A stretch of DNA of 64,000 nucleotides from positions 1,860,001 to 1,924,000 of the forward strand of contig NW_027445626.1 of NCBI RefSeq assembly GCF_035582795.1, in the 5' to 3' direction. A program made the position numbers and the translations under genes. The notes beneath the pieces are model-generated. The model saw only the letters and a list, made by a program, of their open reading frames with translations, was not told the origin of the DNA and searched no databases. The stretch's first letter is position 1; every line of letters starts with the position of its first letter. Below, piece after piece: positions 1-11,904 of this stretch. The DNA comes from Mycteria americana. Lineage: Eukaryota > Chordata > Aves > Ciconiiformes > Ciconiidae.

Positions 1-529
1 GTCTCCAGAGGACAGCTGCACCTTGGCTAGGGGGATTTCTGGCAACTACAGTAATCATTTCAGTCATGTCCCAGAGAGAGTTCTGTGGCCTCACTGGAGT
101 GGACCACTTCTTCTGTGAATTCACCCCATTGCTGGAGCTCTCACACAGTGACACCGTGACACTCATGCTCTTGCCTTTTAGAACCTGCTTTTTAGATCCC
201 ATCCTCCCCTTCCTGTTCACATGGGCATCCTGTGCATGCATCAGAGCTGCAGTGCTGGGGCAGATCTCCCATCCAGTATGCGCAGGCAGAAGGCCTTCTC
301 CACCTGCTCCTCTCAGCCCACTAGTGCCACTGTTTTCTATGACACCCTCATCCTTGGGTGTATGTTGCCCAGAACAGCTGTCCTGAGAGAGTTTGGCAAA
401 GCCCATTTTCTACATCATCCTCAGGCCCCTGCTCAATCCCCTGGGGGGAGTGGGACACTGAGAAAAACACTCAGGAAAGCTGTGAGCTGCATCGAGAGCT
501 CATGGCAGCTGTGGGCCTGCAGGAAGAAA
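1..529 (+). pseudogene. Olfactory receptor pseudogene, 3' part (cut by window start)
   Basis: The translation carries the extracellular loop 2 to TM6 part of a class II olfactory receptor: the DHFFCEFTPLLEL motif, a TM5-like hydrophobic stretch, and an ACAGGCAGAAGGCCTTCTCCACCTGCTCCTC-like equivalent of the GRQKAFSTCSSH motif. It closely resembles the receptor at 9044-10003, down to a shared ending around CIESS near 490-505. Reading frame is lost in TM6 (the coding signal moves between two frames around 290-360) and the TM7 NPLxYSLRN motif is not recoverable, so this is a decayed copy. The 5' part lies outside the window. Identity as an olfactory receptor is clear; the subfamily is only inferred from the neighbour. 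Confidence 0.8.
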
Positions 530-654
530 TAACTTCTGGTTCTCTTTTGAACCAGCCAAGAGGACGTGGACTGGCATGTGCTGTGTCCTGACCAATCCCC
601 TGGAAGCATGGGACATGGAGAAGGCTTTTGGTGTGAGCAGAGGCAGAGAGGTAG

Positions 655-1170
655 GTGCTGGTGGAGCTCGCTGGTGTCATCGTGAGACCTCTTTCCAACA
701 TGTTGGAAAAGCCAGAGAGATCAGAGAGGTTCCAAGGTCCTCAGAAAAGGCAAATATCAAACCCATGTTCAAGAAGGGCAAGAAGGAGGACTGGGAGAAT
801 GACAGGCTGGTCAGCTTCCCCTCAGTCCCTGGGAAGGTGATGGGGCAAGTCCTCCTGCAGCCATCTCCAGGCACTTGAAGGACAAGAAAGAGGTTGCTGA
901 ACCCATGTGGGAGGTGAAAGACGGACATGTTGTGTACCTGGACTTTTGCAAGTCCTTGGATGTGATCTCCCGTAGTCTCCTTAGAGCAGGCTGTTGGCAT
1001 CTGGACTGAAGAAGTGGATCATGTCGTGGGTGGGAAGTTGGCTGGACTATCAGGAACAACTGCCATTAGTGGTACAAAGTCCTCCGAGGAGCCAGATACT
1101 AGCAGCATCCCTCAGGGTTCCGCAAAATCTCATAAAAAAATCATCCAAAGCCTAGCAACCCTGGAAATTA
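655..1170 (+). mobile_element. CR1 LINE fragment (reverse transcriptase region)
   Basis: The translated plus strand matches the start of the CR1 reverse transcriptase domain: an ELAGVIVRPLS-like stretch, then a KPMFKKGKKEDWEND-like block, a PGKVMGQ block near 830-850, and a VVYLDFCKSLDVIS block near 930-975. Several frame changes and stops show an old copy. The piece has neither the 5' end nor the 3' tail. Confidence 0.8.
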
Positions 1171-2254
1171 AGACTTTTTCAGCTGTTACGTAGAGTTCTT
1201 GTTCTGCACAGGTTTCAACTTTTTTCTAAAATTGACATTCTGGGCTTGAGTCAGTTGTTCGCACAGAGGTGGCCATTGCATCCAAGATACCCTGGGGTAA
1301 CTGAAGCACCTGTGTGGGAAAGGTAACCCAGGAACCCTTCTGGTGATGAGCTGGTTTGCAGGCAGGGTACCTCTGGCAGGGTGCAGGGCATCGCCTTCCT
1401 CCAGCGCTGCTGGGTGGCCTGTGAAGAGGCTGTGAAGAGGAAGCACAGCAGCACAATGTGTCCCCTTGGATGCTGGCTGTGAGGTCACTTCTGAGTGGTC
1501 AGCAATGGGGAGAGAGATATTCTCAGGTCAGGAAGGTCATGCGAAAGCTGCCCCCAACAAGATGACACATTTGGGGAGGTGAGGAGGAGCCTGGGCAAGA
1601 GAAATGGGAGATTTGGGTGAGGGAAGAGAGGCTTGGCCAACAGACACAAAAGGCCTGTAGAGGTCAAATGGCTTATAGTGATGGTGCTGTGAAAACAGAG
1701 ACTGTGAAAACATTCATGTTAAGCCCTTACACTATCTCTAACCAGTAACCTTCAGCCCTAACATGATCCTTAAATGCTACTCCTGCCCCTGACAGTAATC
1801 CACTGTCACTAACCTACCTGAGGTTAGGCTATCCCTAACCTAAAACCTTACGACTAAGCGAAATCCCAAACCCATAGTCCCTTATCCTTACTCTTATCCT
1901 CTTACTCACCCTAGCCTTTATCCTTAGCATTAAGATCCTAGCCTTAATCTTAGCCCTGAGCCCAGCCCTAAACAAAACCCTAGCCCACAAAGCTCGCCCA
2001 CACCTTAAACACTACCAGACACCCTCACCACACCACCAAACCTTCCCCCTAGGCCTTTGCCTAATCCCTAAGCCTGAAAGGTGAGCTCTAAACCCAAAGC
2101 CCTAACCTGAACACCTAACCCCTGAAGCCCTCTTTCCCATGCTCTGACCCACTCATCACCGTCCCCTCTCCTCACCCTTACTTAAGCTGTTTGGCCCCTT
2201 GGGGCAGGGCAGGGATCGTGAGGTCTCGGAGCAGTCGCATGGTGTCGGAAGAGG
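1171..2254. other. Non-coding stretch with a decayed telomere-like tract
   Basis: No gene is supported. From about 1715 to 2135 the plus strand is built largely of variants of CCCTAA and CCTTA (for example ccctaacctaaaacctta, cttatccttactcttatcct, ccctagcccacaaagc), which resembles a strongly diverged vertebrate telomere repeat (C-rich strand). Around 1481 there is a single copy of the GAGGTCACTTCTG motif also seen in the minisatellite at 2255-2640. The rest is unremarkable. Confidence 0.5.
1715..2135 (+). repeat. Degenerate interstitial telomere-like repeat
   Basis: About 420 bases dominated by short C/T/A words close to CCCTAA, with no perfect run of more than one or two units. It could be a decayed interstitial telomeric array or merely a simple C-rich tract that looks like one. 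Confidence 0.45.
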
Positions 2255-2640
2255 AATGTGAGGTGACCTGTATCTGACCAGCTCATAGGCCACAAGGAGG
2301 AGATGGGTGGGAATGCTATGGTGTGGTCAGCTGTTCTTCAGGGTCTCATGGCACAGGAGGAGGCACGTGGCTGTGAAGGTGGCTGTGAGGTCACTTCTGT
2401 CTTTGGAGTTGATAGGCCAGCAGCAGGAACATGGCTGGGAAAGGGACTGTGAGGTCACTTCTTTCGGAAGCAGCTGGTAGCTCAGGCCTCGACTCATGGC
2501 TGGAATATGTGCTTTTAGGCTCACATTTGCCAGCAGCCCTGATAAGGCAGCAGAAGGCACCTGGTTGGCACACTGATTATGAGATCCCCTCTGCTGAAGT
2601 TCCTGGGCGCTGTGCAGTTGAACATGTGTATCCATGACCC
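2255..2640 (+). repeat. Decayed ~64-bp minisatellite
   Basis: The word TGAGGTCACTTCT recurs at 2386 and 2450 (64 bases apart), each followed by a variant of GATAGGCCAGCAGCAGGAACATGGCTGG. Poorer copies lie at about 2258 (TGAGGTGACCTGTATC ... CTCATAGGCCACAAGGAGG) and 2510-2590. The same unit appears on the opposite strand at 31920-32240. Confidence 0.55.
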
Positions 2641-2649
2641 AGAGGAGGC

Positions 2650-3479
2650 AACTCTCACCATGTTTAATGTGAACAAATGCCGGACTCTGCCCCTAGCACA
2701 AAATCATGCTGGGCACAGGTATAGACTGGGAGAGGAGTGGCTGGAGAGCAGCCCTGCAGCAAGGGCTCTGGGGGTGCTGGTTGACAGCAGGCTCAGTAGC
2801 AGTCAGCAGTGTGCCCTGGCAGCCAAGAGGGCAAACCGCATCCTGGGGTGCATCAGACACAGCATGGCCAGCCGGCCAAAAGAGGGGATTATCCCACTGC
2901 ATTTAGCAATGGTGCAGACTCACTGTGAGTACTGTGTGCAGCTCTGGGCCCCACAATTTAAGCAGGATGCAAGGTACTCAAATGAGTCCAGAGGAGGGCA
3001 ACAAAGCTGGTGAAAGGGTGGAAGGAATGTCCTGTGAGGAGCGGCTGAGGATGCTGGGCTTGTCTAGTTTGGAGAACAGGAGGCTGAGGGGCAACCTCCT
3101 TGCTCTCTACAGCTTCCTGAGGAGGGGAAGTGGAGAGGGAGGTGCTGATCTCTGATCCCTGGTATCCAGTGACAGGCCACGGGGGAATGGTTCAAAGCTG
3201 CGCCAGGGGAGGTTTAGACTGGAGATTAGGAAGCATTGCTTTACCAAGAGGGTGGTCAAACATTGGAACAGGCTTCCTAGAGAGGTGGTTGATGCCCCAT
3301 GCATGTCACTGTTTAAAGAGGCATTTGGACAATGGCCTTAATAACATGATTTATCTTTTGCTCAGACCTGAAGCGGTCAGGTATTTGGACTAGAAGATCA
3401 TTGTAGGTCCCTTCCAACTGAACCATTCTATTCTATTCTATTCTATTCTATTCTATTCTATTCTATTCTATTCTATTCT
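2650..3479 (+). mobile_element. CR1 LINE 3' end with ATTCT tail
   Basis: The translation contains CR1 reverse transcriptase C-terminal motifs: YRLGEEWLESSPAARALGVL, a CALAAKRANRILGCI block and an HCEYCVQLWAPQ block (2680-2970), then a LRMLGLSSLENRRLRG block in another frame (3045-3095). The 3' untranslated end (ttgtaggtcccttccaactgaacc) runs straight into an ATTCT pentamer array at 3425-3479, the position where CR1 elements carry their short terminal repeats. Frame changes show it is a dead copy. Confidence 0.88.
3425..3479 (+). repeat. (ATTCT)n microsatellite
   Basis: Eleven nearly perfect ATTCT units at the CR1 3' end. Probably an expansion of the element's own terminal repeat. Confidence 0.92.
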
Positions 3480-4390
3480 CTGTAGCTGTACAAGGTGGAT
3501 CCCTCCAGCAGCTGGGCTCAGACACTCAGTCTCCTCAGTTGCTGCCCCTGGATACCAGCCTCCCCAGTTGCAGGCACCTGGACATACGAGCCCCTGAGGC
3601 CACAGCCCCTTTCCAGATGCTAGTACAGAACACCCCAGTCACACACACACCCCCTTCCACACACACTCCAGTCTCTCAGGTGCTGGCACTATTGACATAG
3701 GGGCTGTCTGACCCCCTGCTCCAATTGCTGCACTCACACCCCTGTGCTCACATGTTCATGCAGAAAAGGGATTGCCTCACACAGGAAAGAGTTAGAAATT
3801 AAGTTTAATTTGAAGACAGGACAGACGGCACTGGTCGGGGTCCTCCCCTAAACTTCCATAATAAGTCTCATGCAATCCAAAAATGCTCTTCCCTGCATCC
3901 CATAATGTGTCCTATACCCCTAGGCAACAATGCCCTTAGTGCAAATGCTGATCCAGAGACCTCCTCTCAGAGACTCATCTTGATGGGTTTCACACCTGGA
4001 CAACGGGGCTGATGGCTCTCCCAGGGCAGCCCTGGAAGGAGCTGGGACAAGGTCTTCATTCCTCAGGAGCCTGTAATTTGGGGTCCCACCTGCCACTGTG
4101 CCTCTGTGCTCTTCTGGGTTTGTGGGGATGGGCTCTTGATGAGCTGGTGGCTCTCCTGTGATGGGTCTGGGAGCAGCTGGGGCAGGGTATTAACTGACTT
4201 ACTCCTCCTGCCATTGTTAGTGCCTTCTTGGTGTGTGCAGATGAGCTTCTTCTCACTTAACCAAAAAACAATCCAACAAGAACATAAATCTCCTGAGGCT
4301 TCTGTATTTGCAGGTTACATACATATGCATTGGTGTTATTTAACATATGATAGCAGCTCATGGGAATTGCTGTCCAGAAATGCATCATGA
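3480..4390. other. Intergenic, no gene seen
   Basis: No coding signal or known repeat recognised. Short CA-rich patches occur around 3640-3665. The right end is the 3' flank of the minus-strand olfactory receptor. Confidence 0.4.
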
Positions 4391-5333
4391 TTAGGGGAAA
4401 AGCCGTGTTGTTGCAACGGCTTCGTTCAGGGCCAGTATCACAGTCTTGTTTCTAAGACTGTAGATGAACGGATTTAAGAATGGGTACAGGACAGTGTTCA
4501 GCAAAGCTACAATTCTGTTTGTCTCCAAGGAAACATCCTCGGAAGGACGCACATAGAGAGCAATGCAGCTCCCATATGCAATGGCCAAGGTGGTGAGATG
4601 GGAAGAACATGTAGTAAAAGCTTTTTTTCCTCCCAGAGGCTGCTGGCAGGTGTAGAATACAGAAAAGGATGCCCATGTAAAATGCCAGAGTGAAACATAG
4701 GGAACCCAGTATGAGACATGATAATAAAACAGACTCTATTTTCCACAGCAAGCTGGTGTCAGAGCAGGACAGGTTGAATAAGGGGGAGTTGTCACCAAAA
4801 AAATGGTGGATCTCGTTCGAGCCACAGAAAGTCAGCTTGTAGAGGAGGACCAGATGCTAACTCAAGACTGTGATGCCTATGACCCAAGCAGCAATGACCA
4901 GGTGGACGCAGAGCTGAAGCTTCATGATGGCAGCATAACACAAAGGCTGGCAGATGGCAACATAACGGTCAAAGGACATGACAACAAGTAGAACCAACTC
5001 GGTACAGCCCAGGGCAAAATAGAAACAGGATTGGGCAAAGCAGCTGCTTAGTGAGATGGTTCTCCTACCAGAACCCAGGATCACAAACAATTTGATGCTT
5101 GTGGAGGATGTAAACCAGATTTCCAGGAAGGCCAGATTGCTGATGAAAAAGTACATGGGGGTTTGCAGGCGGTGATACACACACACGAGGAAAATGATGG
5201 TTGCCTTCCCCATCACTGTTGTCAGGTATAGGAGCAGAAGGACCAGAGAGATAAATAGCTGTAGTCTTTGATCAAGCCCTGAGAAACCCGCTAGGATGAA
5301 CTCAGTCACTGCAGTTTCATTTTCTGCTCCCAT
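4391..5333 (-). pseudogene. Class II olfactory receptor with one stop and one frameshift
   Basis: A nearly complete seven-helix olfactory receptor. Seen in order: an N-terminal MGAENETAVTEFILAGF with a glycosylation site (NET), TM1, LQTPMYFFISNLAFLEIWF (TM2), SFDRYVAICQPL (end of TM3), an FFGDNSPLFNLSCSD block in loop 2, and NPFIYSLRNK in TM7. The ATG at 5333 gives the usual short N terminus; a longer in-frame start at 5405 is less likely. Two lesions are visible: an in-frame TAG at 4857-4859 in TM4, and a one-base excess in a run of seven A (minus strand) near 4620-4627, just before the GRKKAFTTCSSHL region. The frame resumes to a TAA at 4391-4393. The FLEIW motif suggests an OR6/OR11-like group. 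With only two lesions it is a recent pseudogene, and the homopolymer lesion could be a base-calling error. Confidence 0.87.
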
Positions 5334-5405
5334 GCTGAATTTCAGTTCATCCTGCTGAGACAGGAGCATGGCAAAAAACAAGTGTGATGATTTTACAGTC
5401 TGCAT

Positions 5406-8400
5406 GAAAAGTTCTTCCTTCTCTGCTTCTTCCCTTTCTTGCAGTCTTCCTATCTAACACAAACATAGTCCTTCAAGCAGTTCTCACACCCTGATTGTTC
5501 CGTTTGACATTTCAGTTAGAGTCCTCAGGGAATTTGTTGTCTTCTTTCTACCTTTTTCAAACACTCACAGAGGATTCTTTCTCCAGAAGAGAAGATTGTA
5601 AAGAGGCTGTTAGCTATTTCACCCCATTCCTGGGAAATTCCAAATTCACTCAGACCTCTTGCAAACATCTGTCACACCTAAGTGCCAAACTCATCTCTTC
5701 TATTGCACAAATGCTAAACCATCAAATCAAATCAAATCAAATCAAATCAAATCAAATCAATCAGTATGTTGAAAGCTATTCTTTCTGCTTTTCAGTACTT
5801 GCCTTTTTGGACGAGGAATCCCTGAGAATCTGTTCATTTCAAAAGAATGAATATCAAGGATCTCTTTTGCAATGCCCTGCTTTCTTCCACAGCTTCTTGC
5901 TCTCTGCTTCTTCAGGAAAGGGGAGGGGGTGGAATAGGGACCAAGTATAACTCGTCTTCTTTAGTACGCTAAATAATGACCGAAATTCATCATGATCCCA
6001 CACAATCTGGCACACAGACTCTCTCATCTGACATCCATCTGCACTGAAATGCACTTGTTTCCAAACAGTTGCTCATTGCTATTACTATCCAATGTCCTGA
6101 CCTAAATGGAGAGCAAGAGAAGAGTGTCTGGAAGAGGTTTGCAACCTTTCTTTGGCATGCCAGACATAGGTTGGGAGGAACCAGCCTCTAGCGTTTTGTC
6201 TTGTCTCCCTTGACTACAGAGGGAGCCTCGGGAAAACCAGTTCTCACAGGCACCTGCAGTGAAGTAGATGACACTCACTATTCAAGTCTCAAACCACTGA
6301 TTTATTAAGCTATTATTTTTTAAATCAGAATCCACATCTAACAGAAGGCAGCACAAGAAAAAGATATGCAAGAAAGACTGGTGTGTTTCCCTTCATCTTT
6401 ACATTTGTTTTCAGACATAGAAAGGAGCAGAGCAGATGACTCCCAGAGTAGGAGGATTCAAAATGCAAGGGGAGGAGAGGGAGGGGAGGAGATGGCGGGT
6501 TTGAAGCAGTGAAAGAAAGCTTCTCCACAGACTGTGTTGTCCCCTCAGGCTCTGTCCCAGGGCAGAATGGGTAGCACTTCCACAAGGAGTAAAATGGGAT
6601 GTTCAATATAGGGCAGCACTCCATGTTTGCCTTGACATTGTAGCTTGGGGCTCAGGCTAGTCTTAGATCCCAAGTGCCTGGCTTGTTCTTTGCCTCTAGT
6701 CTGGTGTAGGGGAACCTCTGCACTGGCTTCATGTGGGAAACTTGCTGAGATTAAACCACTGGCTGTATTTGAGCAAAAGCTCAAGTTCAGTCACCTACAG
6801 CGGTAGGACTGTAGTAGATCAGTACCTGAGCTCCCTTTAGCCGCCAGCAAGTTAGGCACCTTTGCCCCTGGGAGGGGTTTGGGTTTCCTCTCTCCTCAAC
6901 GGGCAGAGCCTGGCACCCCTGAGGGTGATTCATCCTGTCCCACATTGCCAGTCTCCTCAGCTTGGAAGAAATGCCTCCTTTCTCCCCACTGGCCATTCCT
7001 GGAGTCTGGAAGGAGCAGCTGTGGCACATATCTCATTGGAGTTCTGCTCCAGGAGTGTGAAGAGCTCATGGCTCATTCCCCTCCCTCATTTCCCCCTTCC
7101 TAAGAGCACAGAGGTCCAGGGGAGGGCAGCTCAGGGCTTCCATCCCCACAGGGCTTCAGTTGCGCAGTACTCACTTTCTGCGACACAAAGAGAACTCTGA
7201 GCTGCAGCAGGAACCTTCAGGAGACTCTTCTATAAACCCAGCAGGCACTGCAGAGCTGGAGACATTCAGGTGCTGCTGAAGACTCAAAGGAAAGGTTATC
7301 ACATCATGCTGGGGATTACAGGTAGGTGCTGGATTTGCTGAGGCAGGTGGGCTTAACGTGCCAGTGGCTCTTTGCACAGTGGCAACTATGAAGTGAGACC
7401 ATGTGGCCTGGGTACAGTCCTGTCCTGCATGTCTTCTCATTCCAGCTCACTCTTTCCTCTAGAGACCCTCCCTGTGTCCGTGACACTGCTGAACAGAGAT
7501 ACCGGCAGCGTGGTTGTCACTACAGTCAGAGCTGTGGGGCATAAGCTGGTGGGCACTCACACACCTCAGTGGACGTGAAGAGGTTGGGGCAGAGTGTATG
7601 GGGCCAGTGTGCCAATACATGTCCCTTATTTTCTTAGCTCTCTGAATCTCTCTCTGTCTCTTTCTCCATCTTGCTTGTATCATAGGGATCAATCTCAATC
7701 CCTCAGCTATCTCACAGTTGTCTCTCAGCCATCAACGTGGCATGTGATGTCCAGAGAGCAGTGAATCTGAGGCACCCTGCCCATGGAAGCACCTTCAGGA
7801 ACAAGGCATCCCAGTGTAGGTTGGGTGGATCACTCAGTAAAAGGGCTCCTCCATCCCAGGAACTCTCTGGGCTGCCTAGGTGCCTGCCTTGGCCATCTCC
7901 ATGTCGCTGTAAAAGGTATCAAGTTTGAGACAGGGAATCATCGGGACAGTGTTTTTTCTGAGCTGAGTGTTATGAAAACCCAAAGAGGAGGTGTGGGCAA
8001 AGTGCTCTCTCTTTCAGCCACAGATGTTCCCTGGGCAGGCAAGCAGGCATGTATCAGGCATTTAGTGGAACCCTGTGCTTGATCATGATCCTGCCCTGCC
8101 TCAGCCCCCACTTGCCCTCGGGACACAACTCTGTCTTCATTGCAGTGCAGAATAGGGAGCCCTGAGAACTGAGATGGGAATACTGAGGTCCAGGTGCTGT
8201 GCTGCTTCAGGGAAGCAGCCCAAATGCATTCAGAAATTGAAGGAGAGCAGGAAAAGATGTTCAGCCAGTGGTCATCACCCCTGTCCTTTTCGCCTCCTCC
8301 TCATGCAACATAGCCTTTCCTCATTTGGCTTAAACAACTCAGTTACCTCTTCTCTGGAATTTGTTTTTCCCTGCCCTTCCCTCCCAAGTTCACATCTGCT

Positions 8401-9043
8401 TGTAAGTCTCCTGTCTAACAGACCCTTTGCAGTGCCTTCAACTACCAAGCTAGTAACTGCTGGCCACTCTTGCTCCGTGGAAAGAGATGCACTGTCCAGG
8501 GACAGAATGGGCTCATCAGAAAGCAAATGCTTCAGGGAGTTGAGACCGCTAATCCTGTTTCGTGTCCATTCTTCCTCAGTGTGAAGAAAGAGTCTATGGC
8601 ACGATGCGTTCCCCTAAAGGCTTTTTTGCATGATGGGGCTTTCCTGTCTGGCCCATCTTTCTGCTGCTGGAAAGCAGGACTTGGCTAAGGCCTGTGCTGG
8701 GTACTACTGGGAAGAACTTCAAGCGTCATCATCTAATGTGAGCAAATGAACCTTCTCTTTCATTCCACAGAAATAGGCACCTCATTGCAGCAAATCATCG
8801 CTCTAATCAGAGGAGGTTCTTCTAAGAAGAGTAGTTTGGCCCTCTCAAAGAACCTGTTCCTGCCCTTTCACGAGGAATGGAGCCCCTAAACCAAGTGTGA
8901 ATTCAGGCAGATGAGGGAAAACCTCCATGTTGTCTCTGGCAGTCGCTGCTTCCCAGTTCCTTTTTGCAACAAACACAGAAGCGCATGCCCTTCCTCAGGT
9001 TCCCTTCCTGCCAAGAGGGGAAAAGAAAGTCCTACAGTGCTTC
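5406..9043. other. Intergenic between two olfactory receptor genes
   Basis: I see no supported gene. It contains an AATCA/ATCAA pentamer microsatellite (5721-5763). Short open frames here lack family motifs. The region next to 9044 would carry the upstream exon and promoter of that receptor if it were expressed, but nothing specific is readable. Confidence 0.45.
5721..5763 (+). repeat. (ATCAA)n microsatellite
   Basis: Eight nearly perfect pentamer units. Confidence 0.9.
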
Positions 9044-10003
9044 ATGGAGAAAGAGGAATGGGACAACCGGACATCACCAGTGGAGTTCCTCCTGCTGGCA
9101 CTGTGTAATGTCCCCAAGCTTCAGATGCCTCTCTTTCTCCTCTCTCTCATCACCTACATGGGGACCATGTTTGTTAACATCCTCATTGTTGTGCTGCTGG
9201 TGGCAGATCAGCACCTTCACACTCCCATGTTGGTCTTCCTGGGGAATTTCTCCAGTGTGCAAATGTGCTGTACCTCCAGAATCCTGCCCAGGCTGCTGGC
9301 CAGCCTCCTAAGCAGGGACAGAGCCCTTTCTGCTCAAGGCTGCATGACACAGCTCTTTTTCTTTGGCAGTTTTGCAGGTACCGAGTGTTACCTGCTGGCC
9401 ACCACGTCCTCTGATCGGTACTTGGCCATATGTCAACCCCTGCTCTACGCAAGCCTCATGAACCGGAAACTCTGTCTCCAGCTGGTGGCTGGCTCTTGGC
9501 TAGCAGGATTACTGATGTCTACCATAGTCACCAGGCTATTTTTCAAGTCACAGTGCTGTGGTCCCAATGCAAGTGATCATTTCTTCTGTGATTTTGCCCC
9601 ATTGCTAGAGCTTGCCTGCAGTGACAGCACCATGCTGAGACTGGTTACTTTCATCATCTGCTTTCTGGATGTAGTCTTCCCATTTGTATTCACATTGGCA
9701 TCCTATATCTGCATCATAGCTGCGATCCTGAGGATCCCAGCCACCACGGGGAGGCAGAAGGCCTTCTCCACCTGCTCCTCTCACCTTATCGTGGTGACTC
9801 TTTTCTATGGTACCCTCATTGTTGTCTAGATGATTCCCAGAACAGCCTCACTGAGGCAGCTCAAGGAAGTGCTCTCCTTTTTCTACACCATCCTCATGCT
9901 CATAGTCAATCCACTCCTCTACAGCCTGCGGAACAGGGAAGTCAAGGGGGCTCTTGGAAATGCACTCAGAAAAACTGTGGCCTGCATCGAGAGCTCATAC
10001 TAG
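9044..10003 (+). pseudogene. Class II olfactory receptor with a single in-frame stop
   Basis: A 319-codon frame runs unbroken from ATG 9044 to TAG 10001-10003 except for one TAG at 9827-9829 (codon 262). N-terminal NRTS gives a glycosylation site; TM1 is followed by HLHTPMLVFLGN (TM2), SSDRYLAICQPLLYASLMN at the end of TM3, a GPNASDHFFCDFAPL block in loop 2, GRQKAFSTCSSHL (TM6), then after the stop the TM7 motif NPLLYSLRNREV. An upstream in-frame ATG at 8927 would add 39 odd residues, so 9044 is preferred. The stop sits where relatives have tyrosine, at the outer end of TM6 before MIPRT. The sequence resembles avian OR11A-like receptors; the assignment is approximate. Without TM7 the product would not be a working receptor. 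The copy at 1-529 is its close relative. Confidence 0.88.
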
Positions 10004-11830
10004 TTGTGATCCACCAGGAATAATCAGGTTGTGGTTGTGTCAAGTGTGGACAACTCGTAAGTGCATATTTTGTGTGCCAGGCATATCTTTACAAGTGCAG
10101 AATCTTAGGAATGTTTGGGGAATGAGAATTGGGAGAAGAGCATTTGTGTCTTAAAGAAGGATAGGTCCGGTGTTGAAGAGTGTAACAACATTCCCTGCCT
10201 TTCTTCTTTCTTTCAAGTAGACACAATTGGGATGCTGCAAGTGGGAGCTGTTGAAATGCCACACCTGCCCAGGACTGGGAGAAAACTTACTCTAGACATG
10301 CTGATTTCTCTTCCGTTACCCAGCCAAGCTTGAGGGGTGGGATTGTTGCATGTCTGGGATTCCTTAGGGCATGTCCAGATTGGCAGTGAGAAGTGGGCAG
10401 CTGACTCAAGCCCTTCCACTGGGCATGTCTAAATGCGCGTAGATGAATCCCATCCCTGGTGTTCTCGGGCCTTTCTAGCAGAGGAAAACTGTGAAAGCTA
10501 GTCTGATAGGGTCAGCCCCTCAGGAAAAAAAGTAGATCTTTCCGCAGAAGAAACATACACAAGCTGGGTCTCAGTTTCCCCATTTTTTAAACACAGAAAT
10601 CATTATTTCCCTGTTCTTTCCTTCTCATAATCTGACCCCCTCTCCAACAATGTAATTACTTATTTGTTTCCCACTGGCTGACTTAGATATTGCAAACTGA
10701 GTCCTCCTATTTTCTTCTTTCTTGCAAAATAGAGCAAGGTGAGCTCATGGGACATGACTGAGCCCATCCAGCCCCAGCAGCGGGCTTTCCCCATTTCCTC
10801 GGCGGATGCATGTGCATAAGGTGGAAATGTTTCCGTCATCCTTGATTTGCACAAGGGCCCTGACATACTCCCACAACACACTTATTCCACTTCCACCCAC
10901 ACACATCAACTCCTTCCCACTTCCAGGCTCAAATCGTGGTTGCAAGAATTTGCTGCACTTCAGAAAAGGCCTTGAGCTTCGTGGATCTTCCTAGTGCTGA
11001 TGGCAATCTTCCTGGCTCCCTCCAGATCTGATGGGGAGACTTCCTTCCTGTAACAAGGGCTTTATGACAAACTTTTATGAAGTGTTTGTCTTTCTGTGAT
11101 TCTGATGTGTGGACGGAGTAGACACAGAAAAGAAAGATGTGCACCATAATGGATGCTGAGTGAAGTGCCAGTAAGAACCAGGTGAGATACCCCCATGGCT
11201 GTGGCTTCCTGGCAAGAAGTGTGTCCCGAGAAGGGATCCAAGCTCTGCCACTGTGGAGTGGGGAATCAGCAGTGTCCATGCCAGCTGGGGATGCAACCAG
11301 TGACTTTTCAAAGACCACCCTTCATCTGAACTGCTTTAGAGTTGTCCTTGAGGATGGGGTATGATGGCTTACATTGCAACTACTGATTGAACTGGCATTG
11401 CCCAGAGTGGCTATCAGAGATGCAAACTGCTATGTTGCAGCTATTGAGATTTAGGCAGATTCATGTTGGCGGGTTGTTTGTAGGTTGCTTTGTGTTGCTT
11501 TTTCTTCTTTTTTAGATACTGATCATCTTAGGGAAATCACCCAAGCACCTGAAGGATTGTTGAAGGTTTACTGCCAGAAGCCCCAGCCAATGTGCATCTC
11601 AAGAAATGAGATGCCAGAGGGCAAGGGGAGGATGGTTTGGGCACTGTCCTGGGATGTGGGAAACGGAAACGTGCTCCCCTCTCCCTGACACCTTGCCCCC
11701 AGTGAGGGCTGTGAGGAACTCTGCCAACTAGAGTTCCTCTGAAGTCACAGGGGTGTCAGGTAACCTACATCTAACTGCAGCCAATGTGGTCCTGACAGCT
11801 CAGCATTGCAGTTTCCATTTGAGCCCAAGG
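10004..11830. other. Intergenic, no gene seen
   Basis: No gene family, RNA or repeat recognised. Short open frames on both strands have no motifs. Confidence 0.4.
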
Positions 11831-11833
11831 AGT

Positions 11834-11880
11834 GGTTTCTTTTTGAACTAGAGAGGAGTAGTTTCTTTTTGAACCAAAGG
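11834..11880 (+). repeat. Short direct repeat pair
   Basis: Two copies of a TTTCTTTTTGAAC word lie about 30 bases apart, just outside the polypurine block. Confidence 0.6.
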
Positions 11881-11904
11881 TGGCCAACGGACCACCGTTA
11901 GTGA

